A stretch of DNA of 15,281 nucleotides, taken from contig JBBRGA010000083.1 in assembly GCA_038241115.1 (NCBI GenBank), positions 1 through 15,281 on the forward strand, given 5' to 3'. The notes beneath the pieces are model-generated. The model was not told where the DNA came from and did not search any database. It worked only from the letters and a program-made list of their open reading frames with translations. This DNA is from JANYJJ01 sp038241115 (GTDB lineage Bacteria; Pseudomonadota; Gammaproteobacteria; Burkholderiales; Burkholderiaceae_C). The position numbers were made by a program, and so were the translations under genes. This document shows, in pieces, positions 1-6,739 of this stretch (within the stretch, counting starts at the first letter, position 1; each line of letters begins with the position of its first letter).

Positions 1-635
1 TGATCAACATCGAATGCGTGGACGAGATTGCCGATGCGGCGGGTCGCAAGGCGGAAGTGGCTGCCATTACCGAGGCGGCGATGCGCGGGGAAATTACCGA
101 CTACAAAAGCAGCCTGCGCCAGCGTGTGGCGCTGCTGCGCGGGGTGACTGTGGCGGACATGGAGCAGGTTTATTCCGAGCGGCTGCAGCTGAACCCTGGG
201 GCTGAGGCGTTGGTGATGGCTTGCAAAGCGGCGGGTATGAAGGTGCTGTTGGTGTCGGGCGGTTTCACTTTTTTCACCGACCGGATTTGCGAGCGTTTGG
301 GCATCGATTTTTCGCGCTCCAACGTGCTGGAAATTGAGCCGGGTGCCGAGGCTGCAACCGACGGCGGACAGCTCACCGGCCGCATGGTCGATCAAGCTTG
401 GGGCGACATTTGCGACGGCGATGAAAAGCGCCGCATGCTGTTGTCTACCTGCGCTGATTTGGGCATTGCGCCCAGCCAATGCATTGCCGTGGGCGACGGC
501 GCAAACGACTTGCCGATGATGGGCGTGGCGGGCTTGTCGGTGGCCTACCACGCCAAGCCGGCGGTGCGGGCGCAGGCCATGGTGGCGATCAATGACGGCG
601 GGTTGGATCGGCTGCTTGAGGTGTTTGCGGGCTGA
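1..635 (+). CDS. serB: Phosphoserine phosphatase SerB (5'-truncated by window edge)
   Basis: This is a HAD-superfamily phosphatase that hydrolyses O-phospho-L-serine to serine, the last step of serine biosynthesis in the cytosol. The reading frame is open from the left edge and starts in the typical SerB stretch LINIECVDEIADAAGRK. The DxDxT nucleophile motif normally lies just before this, so it is cut off by the window edge. About 210 residues are visible; the family usually has about 235. Visible HAD motifs are VSGGFTFFTDR (motif II Ser), AKPAVRAQA downstream, and GDGANDLPMMGVAGLSVAYH (metal-binding aspartates). An internal GTG at 18 is not the real start. The gene converges on the cobalamin operon, with two palindromic repeats between them. 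It has no functional link to that operon beyond position. Confidence 0.95.
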   Translation, partial: INIECVDEIADAAGRKAEVAAITEAAMRGEITDYKSSLRQRVALLRGVTVADMEQVYSERLQLNPGAEALVMACKAAGMKVLLVSGGFTFFTDRICERLGIDFSRSNVLEIEPGAEAATDGGQLTGRMVDQAWGDICDGDEKRRMLLSTCADLGIAPSQCIAVGDGANDLPMMGVAGLSVAYHAKPAVRAQAMVAINDGGLDRLLEVFAG

Positions 636-668
636 AGATTCGGTTGTGGCGAAGTCCTCGGTCTTGTC

Positions 669-762
669 CCGTTCGCCCTGCGGTGGCTTTCCCGCTCATC
701 CTTAGGTATCGAAGGAAAGGTTCCCCTCGTGCGCGGACCCTTCGATACCTCAGGGCGAACGG
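669..762. repeat. REP-like palindromic repeat, unit 1 (interrupted)
   Basis: The right arm (738-762) reads CCCTTCGATACCTCAGGG and continues into CGAACGG. The left arm is its inverted counterpart, split in two: CCGTTCGCCCTG at about 669-680 and TAGGTATCGAAGG at about 703-715, with roughly 22 extra bases between them. The right arm matches the right arm of unit 2 base for base over 27 positions. It lies between the convergent ends of serB and cobC, where a hairpin could act as a two-way transcription terminator or mRNA-end stabiliser. Similar TTCGA...CAGGGCGAAC palindromes are common intergenic repeats in Burkholderiales. Confidence 0.75.
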
Positions 763-820
763 ATAAATTCATACTTCAAAGGGCCGAAATCATAAAGATT
801 CACCCCGGGTGAAATATTCA

Positions 821-888
821 CCGTTCGTGCTGAGGTATCAAAGCACTCTTACTGGCACGCTGACCCTTCGATACCTCAGGGCGAACGG
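821..888. repeat. REP-like palindromic repeat, unit 2
   Basis: The left arm (821-843) reads CCGTTCGTGCTGAGGTATCA and then AAG. It is the near-complement of the right arm at 864-888, with a loop of about 20 bases and a few mismatches. The right arm shares 27 identical bases (862-888) with unit 1 (736-762). The stop codon of cobC (TGA, 878-876 on the minus strand) lies inside this right arm, so the repeat forms the 3' end of that gene. Confidence 0.75.
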
Positions 889-1469
889 GATAAGAAAACT
901 GACCGCCCAGCGGGCCTATTCAATAAGTCGAATTTGTGAACGCTGGCGTAGGACACCGACGCTGGCCAATCGCTGGCCTTTGGCATCGCATCGCCGCGAA
1001 CCATCAGCCAGTTCAAAGCGCTGATCCAACCTGCATGCGCGACCACACAGGTCGGCTTAGACGCTGCCGAGAAGTCGGCCGCAACACTGCGGCAACGCGC
1101 CAGGATTTGCGACACCGACTCACCATCGCCGGGTGCATGCGCCGCGAAATCGGCACACCATGCATCAATGGCTTCAACGCAGATATCGCTCCAAGGCAAG
1201 CCGTCCCAAGCGCCGAAATTCATTTCGCTCAAACGCGCATCAATGTGATGACGCCAACCCCAACTTGCCAAGCATCGGCCCACCAGCGCACAGCGCTGCA
1301 ATGCAGAAGTCCACACCACGCGCGGCAAATTCTGTTGGCGTGCGGCGCGGCGAATGCGGTGCGCCAGGCGCTTGATCTTGCGAGGATCGACGCGCGCATC
1401 GGTGTGGCCGATGCAACGCCCCGCGACACCTTGCGGTTTGGGGTGGCGCCACAGGTGAAGCGATGCCAT
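876..1469 (-). CDS. cobC: Alpha-ribazole-phosphate phosphatase CobC
   Basis: This histidine-phosphatase-superfamily enzyme removes the 5'-phosphate from alpha-ribazole phosphate or adenosylcobalamin phosphate, late in nucleotide-loop assembly. It has 197 residues. The N-terminal phospho-acceptor motif is LWRHPKP (His9), with Pro in the place of the usual Gly of RHG. Other catalytic positions are Arg59 (SALQRC), Glu82 in the characteristic RLSEMNFGAWDG, and His145 (VVAHAGW). The frame stays open upstream to 1691, but the family N-terminus and a TGATG overlap with the cobS stop identify the ATG at 1469. It is the last gene of the operon. Its final five codons and stop come from a REP-like repeat, so the C-terminus LSRSP is probably not ancestral. 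Confidence 0.9.
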   Translation of the reverse strand: MASLHLWRHPKPQGVAGRCIGHTDARVDPRKIKRLAHRIRRAARQQNLPRVVWTSALQRCALVGRCLASWGWRHHIDARLSEMNFGAWDGLPWSDICVEAIDAWCADFAAHAPGDGESVSQILARCRSVAADFSAASKPTCVVAHAGWISALNWLMVRGDAMPKASDWPASVSYASVHKFDLLNRPAGRSVFLSRSP

Positions 1470-2251
1470 CAAAAAGCCCAACTCAGGGCGGCGACCCAGC
1501 TCAACAAAATCAACACCTCGGTGACTTGCTGCGCCGCGCCCAGGGTGTCGCCGGTGTAGCCGCCCAAGCGCTGTTTGAACCAACGCGCGCACCACAACAC
1601 GCCAAGCGAAGCGACAAGCACCGAAGCACACACGGCCACCCACCACGCCGGTTGCCAAGCGACCAAGCTCGCCGCCAGCAGCACCACCCACGCCGCCGCC
1701 ACGCTCAAGCCAAGGCGTGAAATCTGCTGGGCCAAGGGCTTGGCTTTGGCGTGATCCAAGTCGCCGCCGTAACGCAGAAACCGTATCAACAGCACCGGCG
1801 CAAAACGCGACGCTGTGTGTGCCAAAAGAACAGCAGGCAGGGCCCAGGTCAGCGGTAAAGCGAGTGTGGCTGCGGCTTTCAGGCCCAGCATCAACACCAG
1901 GCCGACCGCGCCGTAGCTGCCTATGCGCGAGTCTTTCATGATGACCAGGGCGCGCTCGCGACTTACCGCACCGCCCAGCGCGTCGCAGGTGTCAGCCCAA
2001 CCGTCTTCATGAAACGCGCCGGTGAGCCAGACGCTGGCGGCCATGGACAGCACGACTGCGATGGCGGGGTTAAAAACCGCATGGCCAGCCCACAAAACAA
2101 CAGCGGCCACAGCACCGATGCAGAAGCCCACCAACGGAAAGTGCCGCGCGCAGGCATGCAGCCAAGACGCCTCAAAGCCCACCCAGCGCGGGATGGGAAC
2201 GCGGGTGAAAAACTGCAAGGCAATGAAGAAAAGACGCAGTTCGTGTTTCAT
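1469..2251 (-). CDS. cobS: Adenosylcobinamide-GDP ribazoletransferase (cobalamin synthase) CobS
   Basis: This integral inner-membrane enzyme joins adenosylcobinamide-GDP to alpha-ribazole or its 5'-phosphate, making adenosylcobalamin or its phosphate. It has 260 residues, near the family norm. The diagnostic acidic motif TGAFHEDGWADTCDALGG (residues 77-94; His81, Glu82, Asp83, Asp87, Asp90) and KDSRIGSYG (106-114) are both intact. Several hydrophobic segments follow (about 42-60, 63-80, 115-150, 180-220, 243-258). The start MKHELRLFFIALQFFTRVP is typical for the family. The gene begins 30 bases after the cobT stop and its TGA overlaps the cobC ATG by one base, which indicates translational coupling. 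Confidence 0.96.
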   Translation of the reverse strand: MKHELRLFFIALQFFTRVPIPRWVGFEASWLHACARHFPLVGFCIGAVAAVVLWAGHAVFNPAIAVVLSMAASVWLTGAFHEDGWADTCDALGGAVSRERALVIMKDSRIGSYGAVGLVLMLGLKAAATLALPLTWALPAVLLAHTASRFAPVLLIRFLRYGGDLDHAKAKPLAQQISRLGLSVAAAWVVLLAASLVAWQPAWWVAVCASVLVASLGVLWCARWFKQRLGGYTGDTLGAAQQVTEVLILLSWVAALSWAF

Positions 2252-2281
2252 GGATGGATCGACTTGCTCAGTCTTTTTTAC

Positions 2282-3319
2282 TCACTCTTTAGTGGCAACC
2301 CCAGCCGACTCAAAGCTGGCCATCTCACGCAAGAACGCGGCGGCACTGACGATGAGCGGCCACGCCAGCGCGCCGCCGCTGCCTTCGCCCAAACGCAATC
2401 CCATGTCCAGCAGCGGTTGAACCTGCAAGTGACGCAGCATCAATGCATGCCCTGCTTCATCAGAGCAGTGCGCGAAAACGCAGTAGTCGAGCACCCCGGG
2501 TGACAGACGCGACGCCACCAACACCGCCGCGCTGCAAATAAAGCCGTCCACCACCACCAGACGGCGCTCTGACGCCGCTTGCAGCGCAGCCCCGGCCATC
2601 ATGGCGATCTCAAAACCGCCGAATGCGGCCAACGCATCGAGCGCATCAACCGCATGTGTGTGCGAGCTCAGAACCTCTTTCAGCACGCGCAGCTTTCGGG
2701 CCAGGCCGGCGTCGTCCAGGCCGGTACCTCGGCCAGTGCAAGCCAGCAGCGGCTCACCGCACAGGCGCGACATCAGCAGCGCCGCGCTGGAGGTGTTGCC
2801 GATGCCCATTTCACCAAGCAGCAAGGCATTGCCAGGCAAACCACGGTCCACTTCGGCACCGCTTTGCAAGGCTTGATGGCACTGGTCTGCGGTCATCGCC
2901 GCGCCCGCGCTGCAGTCGGCCGTGCCCGGCGCGAGCTTGCGGTTCAACAAGCCCACCCGAGGCTCGAAGTCATGGCGCACACCCGCGTCCACCACCGTCA
3001 ACGCCAAGTCGTGCTGACGGGCCAGCACGCTGACGGCCGCACCGCCTGCCAAAAAGTTCTCCACCATTTGCCAGGTCACGTCGCTGGGATAAGCCGACAC
3101 GCCGCGCGCCGCCAAACCGTGGTCGGCTGCGAACACCACCAATTGCGGTTCGACCAACACGGGGTTCAAGCTGCGCTGAATCAACCCCAACTGCAGGGCC
3201 AGAGATTCCAGGCGACCCAGCGCGCCCAGCGGTTTTGTTTTGCCGTCGATGCGTTGCCGCAGTTGCGCTGACAGCGAGGTGTCTTGAGTGGGAGCGATGG
3301 CAGGAGTGATGAAGTTCAT
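2282..3319 (-). CDS. cobT: Nicotinate-nucleotide--dimethylbenzimidazole phosphoribosyltransferase CobT
   Basis: CobT activates the lower-ligand base by transferring phosphoribose from nicotinate mononucleotide, giving alpha-ribazole 5'-phosphate. The 345-residue product shows GKTKPLGALGRLE (26-38), GEMGIGNTSSA (169-179) and the catalytic-glutamate loop LGEGSGGA with Glu312. The ATG at 3319 matches the family N-terminus (MNFITPAIAPTQD). The frame is open upstream to a TTG at 3373 that would overlap the btuD stop (TGA 3372-3370) and add 18 residues. I see no good Shine-Dalgarno sequence for either start, so family length decides. The gap to btuD is 50 bases with the ATG start. It belongs to the riboswitch-led cobalamin operon. 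Confidence 0.94.
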   Translation of the reverse strand: MNFITPAIAPTQDTSLSAQLRQRIDGKTKPLGALGRLESLALQLGLIQRSLNPVLVEPQLVVFAADHGLAARGVSAYPSDVTWQMVENFLAGGAAVSVLARQHDLALTVVDAGVRHDFEPRVGLLNRKLAPGTADCSAGAAMTADQCHQALQSGAEVDRGLPGNALLLGEMGIGNTSSAALLMSRLCGEPLLACTGRGTGLDDAGLARKLRVLKEVLSSHTHAVDALDALAAFGGFEIAMMAGAALQAASERRLVVVDGFICSAAVLVASRLSPGVLDYCVFAHCSDEAGHALMLRHLQVQPLLDMGLRLGEGSGGALAWPLIVSAAAFLREMASFESAGVATKE

Positions 3320-3369
3320 GGCTTGCAAATTCGTGGGCAAAGAGGGTTTGTAAATGTGAGTGGGAACTG

Positions 3370-4137
3370 TCAAAAAACGGGCACGGCCATGTAGCGTTCG
3401 TGCAGCCGCTCGATGCGCACGGCGCCGTCGAAAACGGCGCTCAACGCGTGGTGCAAATCGGCATCGTCGTGCGAGCCTTCTGCAAAAATACGTCCGCCTT
3501 TCATCACCACCAAACGGTCGGCCTGCAAGGCCAGTGACAGGTCGTGCAGCACGCTGACCACGGTGCGCCCCTGCGACGCCGAGTGCTTCAGCACGCGCAC
3601 CAGCGCCACTTGATGTGGCGGGTCGAGGTGCGTGGTCGGCTCGTCGAGCAGTAGAAATGGCGCATTGACCGCCAAAGCCCGCGCCAGCAATACGCGTTGG
3701 CGCTCGCCGCCAGAGAGTTCATGCAAACGGCGGTGTTGCCAGGCCGAACATTCGGTCTGCGCCATGGCGTTCTGCACTTCGGACTCATCCATTGAGGTGC
3801 CTGCACCCCACAAACCCAGATGCGGCAAGCGCCCAAGCTGAACCACTTCGCGCACCGTCAGTTCACCGCTGGCCTCGCCCTGCTGAGACAGCCACGCAAG
3901 CTGGGTGGCTTGCTCGCGCGCCGGCGTCTCAAACAACGCTGTGCCGTTCAAAAGGACGCGTCCCGACTGCGGTTTTTCCAGCCCCGCCAGCACCCGCAGC
4001 AACGTCGATTTGCCCGCGCCGTTGGGGCCCACGATGGCCGTCCAGCCGCCAGTCACCTCGACTGAAACATCGTTCAGCGCCTGCGTGCTGCCCAAGCGAA
4101 CGCCGACGTTGACGGCTTGCAGGCTGCGCGTGTTCAT
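3370..4137 (-). CDS. btuD: Cobalamin/corrinoid ABC transporter ATP-binding protein (BtuD type)
   Basis: This is the cytoplasmic ATPase of the B12 importer, with 255 residues. Motifs in order are Walker A GPNGAGKST (37-45), signature LSGGERQR (141-148), Walker B LLLDEP (162-167) with the D-loop THLD, and the switch His in VLHD (His198). Sequence alone places it in the FecE/BtuD/HemV group. The substrate assignment rests on its neighbours: btuC and btuF just upstream, a cobalamin riboswitch, and cob genes on both sides. The start is the ATG at 4137, which forms a 4-base ATGA overlap with the btuC stop. An ATG-initiated frame nine residues longer (4164) is less likely because it would reach deeper into btuC. 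Confidence 0.92.
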   Translation of the reverse strand: MNTRSLQAVNVGVRLGSTQALNDVSVEVTGGWTAIVGPNGAGKSTLLRVLAGLEKPQSGRVLLNGTALFETPAREQATQLAWLSQQGEASGELTVREVVQLGRLPHLGLWGAGTSMDESEVQNAMAQTECSAWQHRRLHELSGGERQRVLLARALAVNAPFLLLDEPTTHLDPPHQVALVRVLKHSASQGRTVVSVLHDLSLALQADRLVVMKGGRIFAEGSHDDADLHHALSAVFDGAVRIERLHERYMAVPVF

Positions 4138-5153
4138 GCCAAGCCCCGCCGGTGCATCAGCCATAGCAAATAACCGCCGCCAAGCGCCGCTGTCAGCACG
4201 CCCACGGGCACCTCGACCGGGGCCAAAAGACTGCGCGCCAACACATCAGAAAACAGCAACAAGCAGCCGCCAGTGGCGGCACTGGCAAGCAAGCTGTAGC
4301 CGTGCGGCGAAGGCGCAAAACGGCGCACCAGGTGCGGTGCCACCAAGCCCACAAAACCAATCAAACCGGCTTGCGACACCGCCACGCCGGTGGCCAAAGC
4401 CATGGCCACGATCAGTGCGAGGCGCACGCGTGGCAATGCCAAGCCGAGGCTGCGCGCGCTGTCTTCGCCCAAGCTCAAAGCGTCCAGCAAACGCGACAAA
4501 CGCCATGCCACTGGCGCGGTGATGAGCAAACCCAAGGCCAGGACCACGCAGCTTTCCCAACTTAAAAAACCGGTGCTGCCGAGCAGAAACGCTTGCTTGC
4601 CGCGCAGTGCGTCAGGTGCCATGGTGGTGACCAATTCACCCAGCGCGGACAGCATCACACCCACCACCACACCGGCCAGCAACAGCCGCAAAGTTTGCTG
4701 GGCGCCAAAGCCCAGCAGCAGCGTCAAACCCACACCCAACAGCGCGCCTGCGAAGGCCGCGCCCACCAAGCCCACCCGCTGCAATGCATCGAGCGTTTCC
4801 ATGCTCACGCCGTGCCCCGCCAACGAGGCTGCGGCCAACACCAGCACCACACCCAACGACGCGCCCGAGGCCGAGCCCAACAGGTACGGGTCGGCCAGCG
4901 GGTTGCGAAACAGGCCTTGCGCCACCGCGCCCGCCAGCCCCAGCAAGGCGCCCACCAGCCACGCGCCCAGCGTGCGCGGTGCGCGGATTTCACCGACGAT
5001 GAGCATGGCGTCTGAGCTTTGCAAAAGTGACGTCAGGTCGCGCAACGACCAACCTTCAGCGCCGGCGGCCAAGCCCGCAGCCAACAACGCAGAAGTGAAA
5101 AACAGCAGGCCCCAAGCCAGAACTGCACGGCGGCGTGCGTCGTGTTCAGACAT
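4134..5153 (-). CDS. btuC: Cobalamin/corrinoid ABC transporter permease (BtuC type, FecCD family)
   Basis: This inner-membrane permease of the B12 importer has 339 residues and about ten hydrophobic helices. The FecCD-family hallmarks are IRAPRTLGAWLVGALLG near residue 60, GLFRNPLADPYLLGSASGAS just after it, and GLIGFVGLVAPHLVRR followed by HGYSLLASA towards the C-terminus. The latter is the region that contacts the ATPase. The ATG at 5153 overlaps the btuF stop by one base (TGATG). The frame continues upstream to 5219, but that would run into btuF. The stop overlaps the btuD start as ATGA. The tight packing implies that permease and ATPase are made in linked amounts. Confidence 0.93.
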   Translation of the reverse strand: MSEHDARRRAVLAWGLLFFTSALLAAGLAAGAEGWSLRDLTSLLQSSDAMLIVGEIRAPRTLGAWLVGALLGLAGAVAQGLFRNPLADPYLLGSASGASLGVVLVLAAASLAGHGVSMETLDALQRVGLVGAAFAGALLGVGLTLLLGFGAQQTLRLLLAGVVVGVMLSALGELVTTMAPDALRGKQAFLLGSTGFLSWESCVVLALGLLITAPVAWRLSRLLDALSLGEDSARSLGLALPRVRLALIVAMALATGVAVSQAGLIGFVGLVAPHLVRRFAPSPHGYSLLASAATGGCLLLFSDVLARSLLAPVEVPVGVLTAALGGGYLLWLMHRRGLA

Positions 5154-6121
5154 CAGGGCAGCCTGGGATTGCTGCTGGCGCTGGGGGTGTTGCCAACCCC
5201 AGGCAAGCGCGCCAAACAATCCGCCAACACCAAGGCCGCTTCGCCCATGCGAGGACCGGGTCGGATGAGCACTTCATACCGATCAGCAACAAATCCGCAA
5301 GTGCGCTTCAGCTTCAGCGCCGACAACGCCGACCAGCCCGGACGTTTGGGCATGTCGGCCACGCTGCGCGCAGTGGCCATCATCACGTCCGGCTGGGCGC
5401 GCACCACAAATTCAGGGCTGAGTTTGGGGAAGGGCCCGAGCGCCTCGGCCACCACGTTGCCCATGCCCAGGCGCGTCAAGGTTTCGCCGATGAAAGACGA
5501 GGCACCGGCCGCGTAAGGCGTGGCGTCGGCCTCAAAGTAAACACGCTGACCGCGCACTGCGGGCGGCACCCGCGCCGCGGCTGCGTTGATGTCAGCTTCG
5601 ATCTTGGCCCACACGGCGACCGCTTCGTTCGGCGTGCCCAGCACCTGCGCCAACAAGTTCAAAGTGCGTTTCACGTCGGCATGGTTGCGCGACTCCAGCA
5701 CCAGCACCTTGACGCCCAGGCCTTCCAGCCGGTCGATGACGCGCGCCGACGTGGCGGCCAAAACCAGGTCGGGTTTCAAGGCCACGATGCGCTCAATTTG
5801 TGCGTCGTCGAGGCCGCCGAGTTTGGGCAGCTTGAGCACGCTGGAGGGCCAATTGGAAAACTGATCGGTACCGACCAAGCGGCCACAGCCGCCGAGCGCG
5901 CAAAGGCTCTCGGTCAAAGAAGGCAGCAGGCTGACGATGCGCTGTGGCGGGGCGGACAACACCAGCGTCACACCGCGATCGTCGCGCAGCGACGTCTGCG
6001 CAAAAGCACTGGCCTGCAGCGTGGTCTGCGCCACCCCTGCGGCGCACAGGCTGAGCGCGAGCAGACCGGGCACAAGCCGTCTGGGAGCGACCAGCCCGAT
6101 CACGCGGCCATGCCAGCTCAC
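5153..6121 (-). CDS. btuF: Periplasmic cobalamin/corrinoid-binding protein (BtuF type)
   Basis: This class III periplasmic binding protein delivers corrinoid to BtuCD. It has 322 residues. The N-terminus has basic residues followed by a hydrophobic stretch (about 16-32) and AFAQT near 40, consistent with a Sec signal peptide. The mature part shows the BtuF/FepB pattern: PQRIVSLLPSLTESLCALG, LVGTDQFSNWP, LPKLGGLDDAQIERIVALKPDLVL, then YFEADATPYAAGASSFIGE in the second lobe. Initiation is at GTG 6121, which forms a GTGA overlap with the cobU stop. No in-frame ATG replaces it near the signal peptide. The ligand could be cobalamin or cobinamide; the adjacent cobU makes incomplete corrinoids a sensible cargo. 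Confidence 0.92.
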   Translation of the reverse strand: MSWHGRVIGLVAPRRLVPGLLALSLCAAGVAQTTLQASAFAQTSLRDDRGVTLVLSAPPQRIVSLLPSLTESLCALGGCGRLVGTDQFSNWPSSVLKLPKLGGLDDAQIERIVALKPDLVLAATSARVIDRLEGLGVKVLVLESRNHADVKRTLNLLAQVLGTPNEAVAVWAKIEADINAAAARVPPAVRGQRVYFEADATPYAAGASSFIGETLTRLGMGNVVAEALGPFPKLSPEFVVRAQPDVMMATARSVADMPKRPGWSALSALKLKRTCGFVADRYEVLIRPGPRMGEAALVLADCLARLPGVGNTPSASSNPRLP

Positions 6122-6711
6122 GGTGCGCTCCCGCGCGACGGCACGTCGGCGGTCGCCATCGTGCTTGACTTCACACCCACTTCAATGCCCGCCACCATCA
6201 GCGTGACCCGATCACAGCGCGCCGCAACCGCCTGATGCAAGCGGCCCAGGTCGTCGACGAAGCGACGCACCTCGGCACCCATCGGCGACAGCCCCAAACC
6301 GATCTCGTTCGACACCATCAGCACAGGGCCCGGTGCTGCGGCCAGCGCGTCCAGCAAATCCTGATGCGCCCGCGCCCACTCGGCGACATCGAGCGCGGGG
6401 CCTTGCCACGGCATCAACAAATTGGTCAGCCACAGCTTCATGCAATCGACCACCAGCAAGCGCTGCGGTGCGCTGTGCTGCCGCAGCGCGCCACTTAAAT
6501 CGCGCGGCACCTCCAGCACATCCAGCCGAGGAATGGCTGCCGCCCGATCGGCGCGATGCTGCGCGATGCGTGCCGCCATTTCGCCGTCACCTGCCAACGC
6601 GGTGGCCAGCAGCACCGCAGACCGCCCCGGCTGTGCCAGCCACCGCGCCGCCCGCGATTCAGCGCAGCGCGACTTGCCGCTGCGCTGGCCGCCGAGGATC
6701 AGCTCGTGCAT
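6118..6711 (-). CDS. cobU: Bifunctional adenosylcobinamide kinase / adenosylcobinamide-phosphate guanylyltransferase
   Basis: This enzyme phosphorylates adenosylcobinamide and then transfers GMP to form adenosylcobinamide-GDP, the substrate of CobS. It has 197 residues, a little longer than enteric CobU. It opens with the P-loop LILGGQRSGKS (GGQRSGKS at 7-14). RIAQHRADR places His52 at the position of the guanylated histidine. VVDCMKLWLTNLL and VSNEIGLGLSPMGAEVRRFVDDLGRLHQ complete the family pattern. It starts 28 bases after the btuB stop, and its own TGA overlaps the GTG start of btuF. In alphaproteobacteria the same protein is called CobP. Confidence 0.95.
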   Translation of the reverse strand: MHELILGGQRSGKSRCAESRAARWLAQPGRSAVLLATALAGDGEMAARIAQHRADRAAAIPRLDVLEVPRDLSGALRQHSAPQRLLVVDCMKLWLTNLLMPWQGPALDVAEWARAHQDLLDALAAAPGPVLMVSNEIGLGLSPMGAEVRRFVDDLGRLHQAVAARCDRVTLMVAGIEVGVKSSTMATADVPSRGSAP

Positions 6712-6739
6712 CGCAGGCCCGGTGTCGGCGATCGCAAAA

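Noticed and set aside
876..1691. Full 271-codon minus-strand frame as the cobC gene
   Set aside because: The first 74 codons overlap the 3' end of cobS in another frame and show no histidine-phosphatase features; the family N-terminus and TGATG overlap fix the start at 1469.
5135..6235. 366-codon plus-strand frame antisense to btuF
   Set aside because: A mirror frame of a recognised gene, with no motif or ribosome-binding site.
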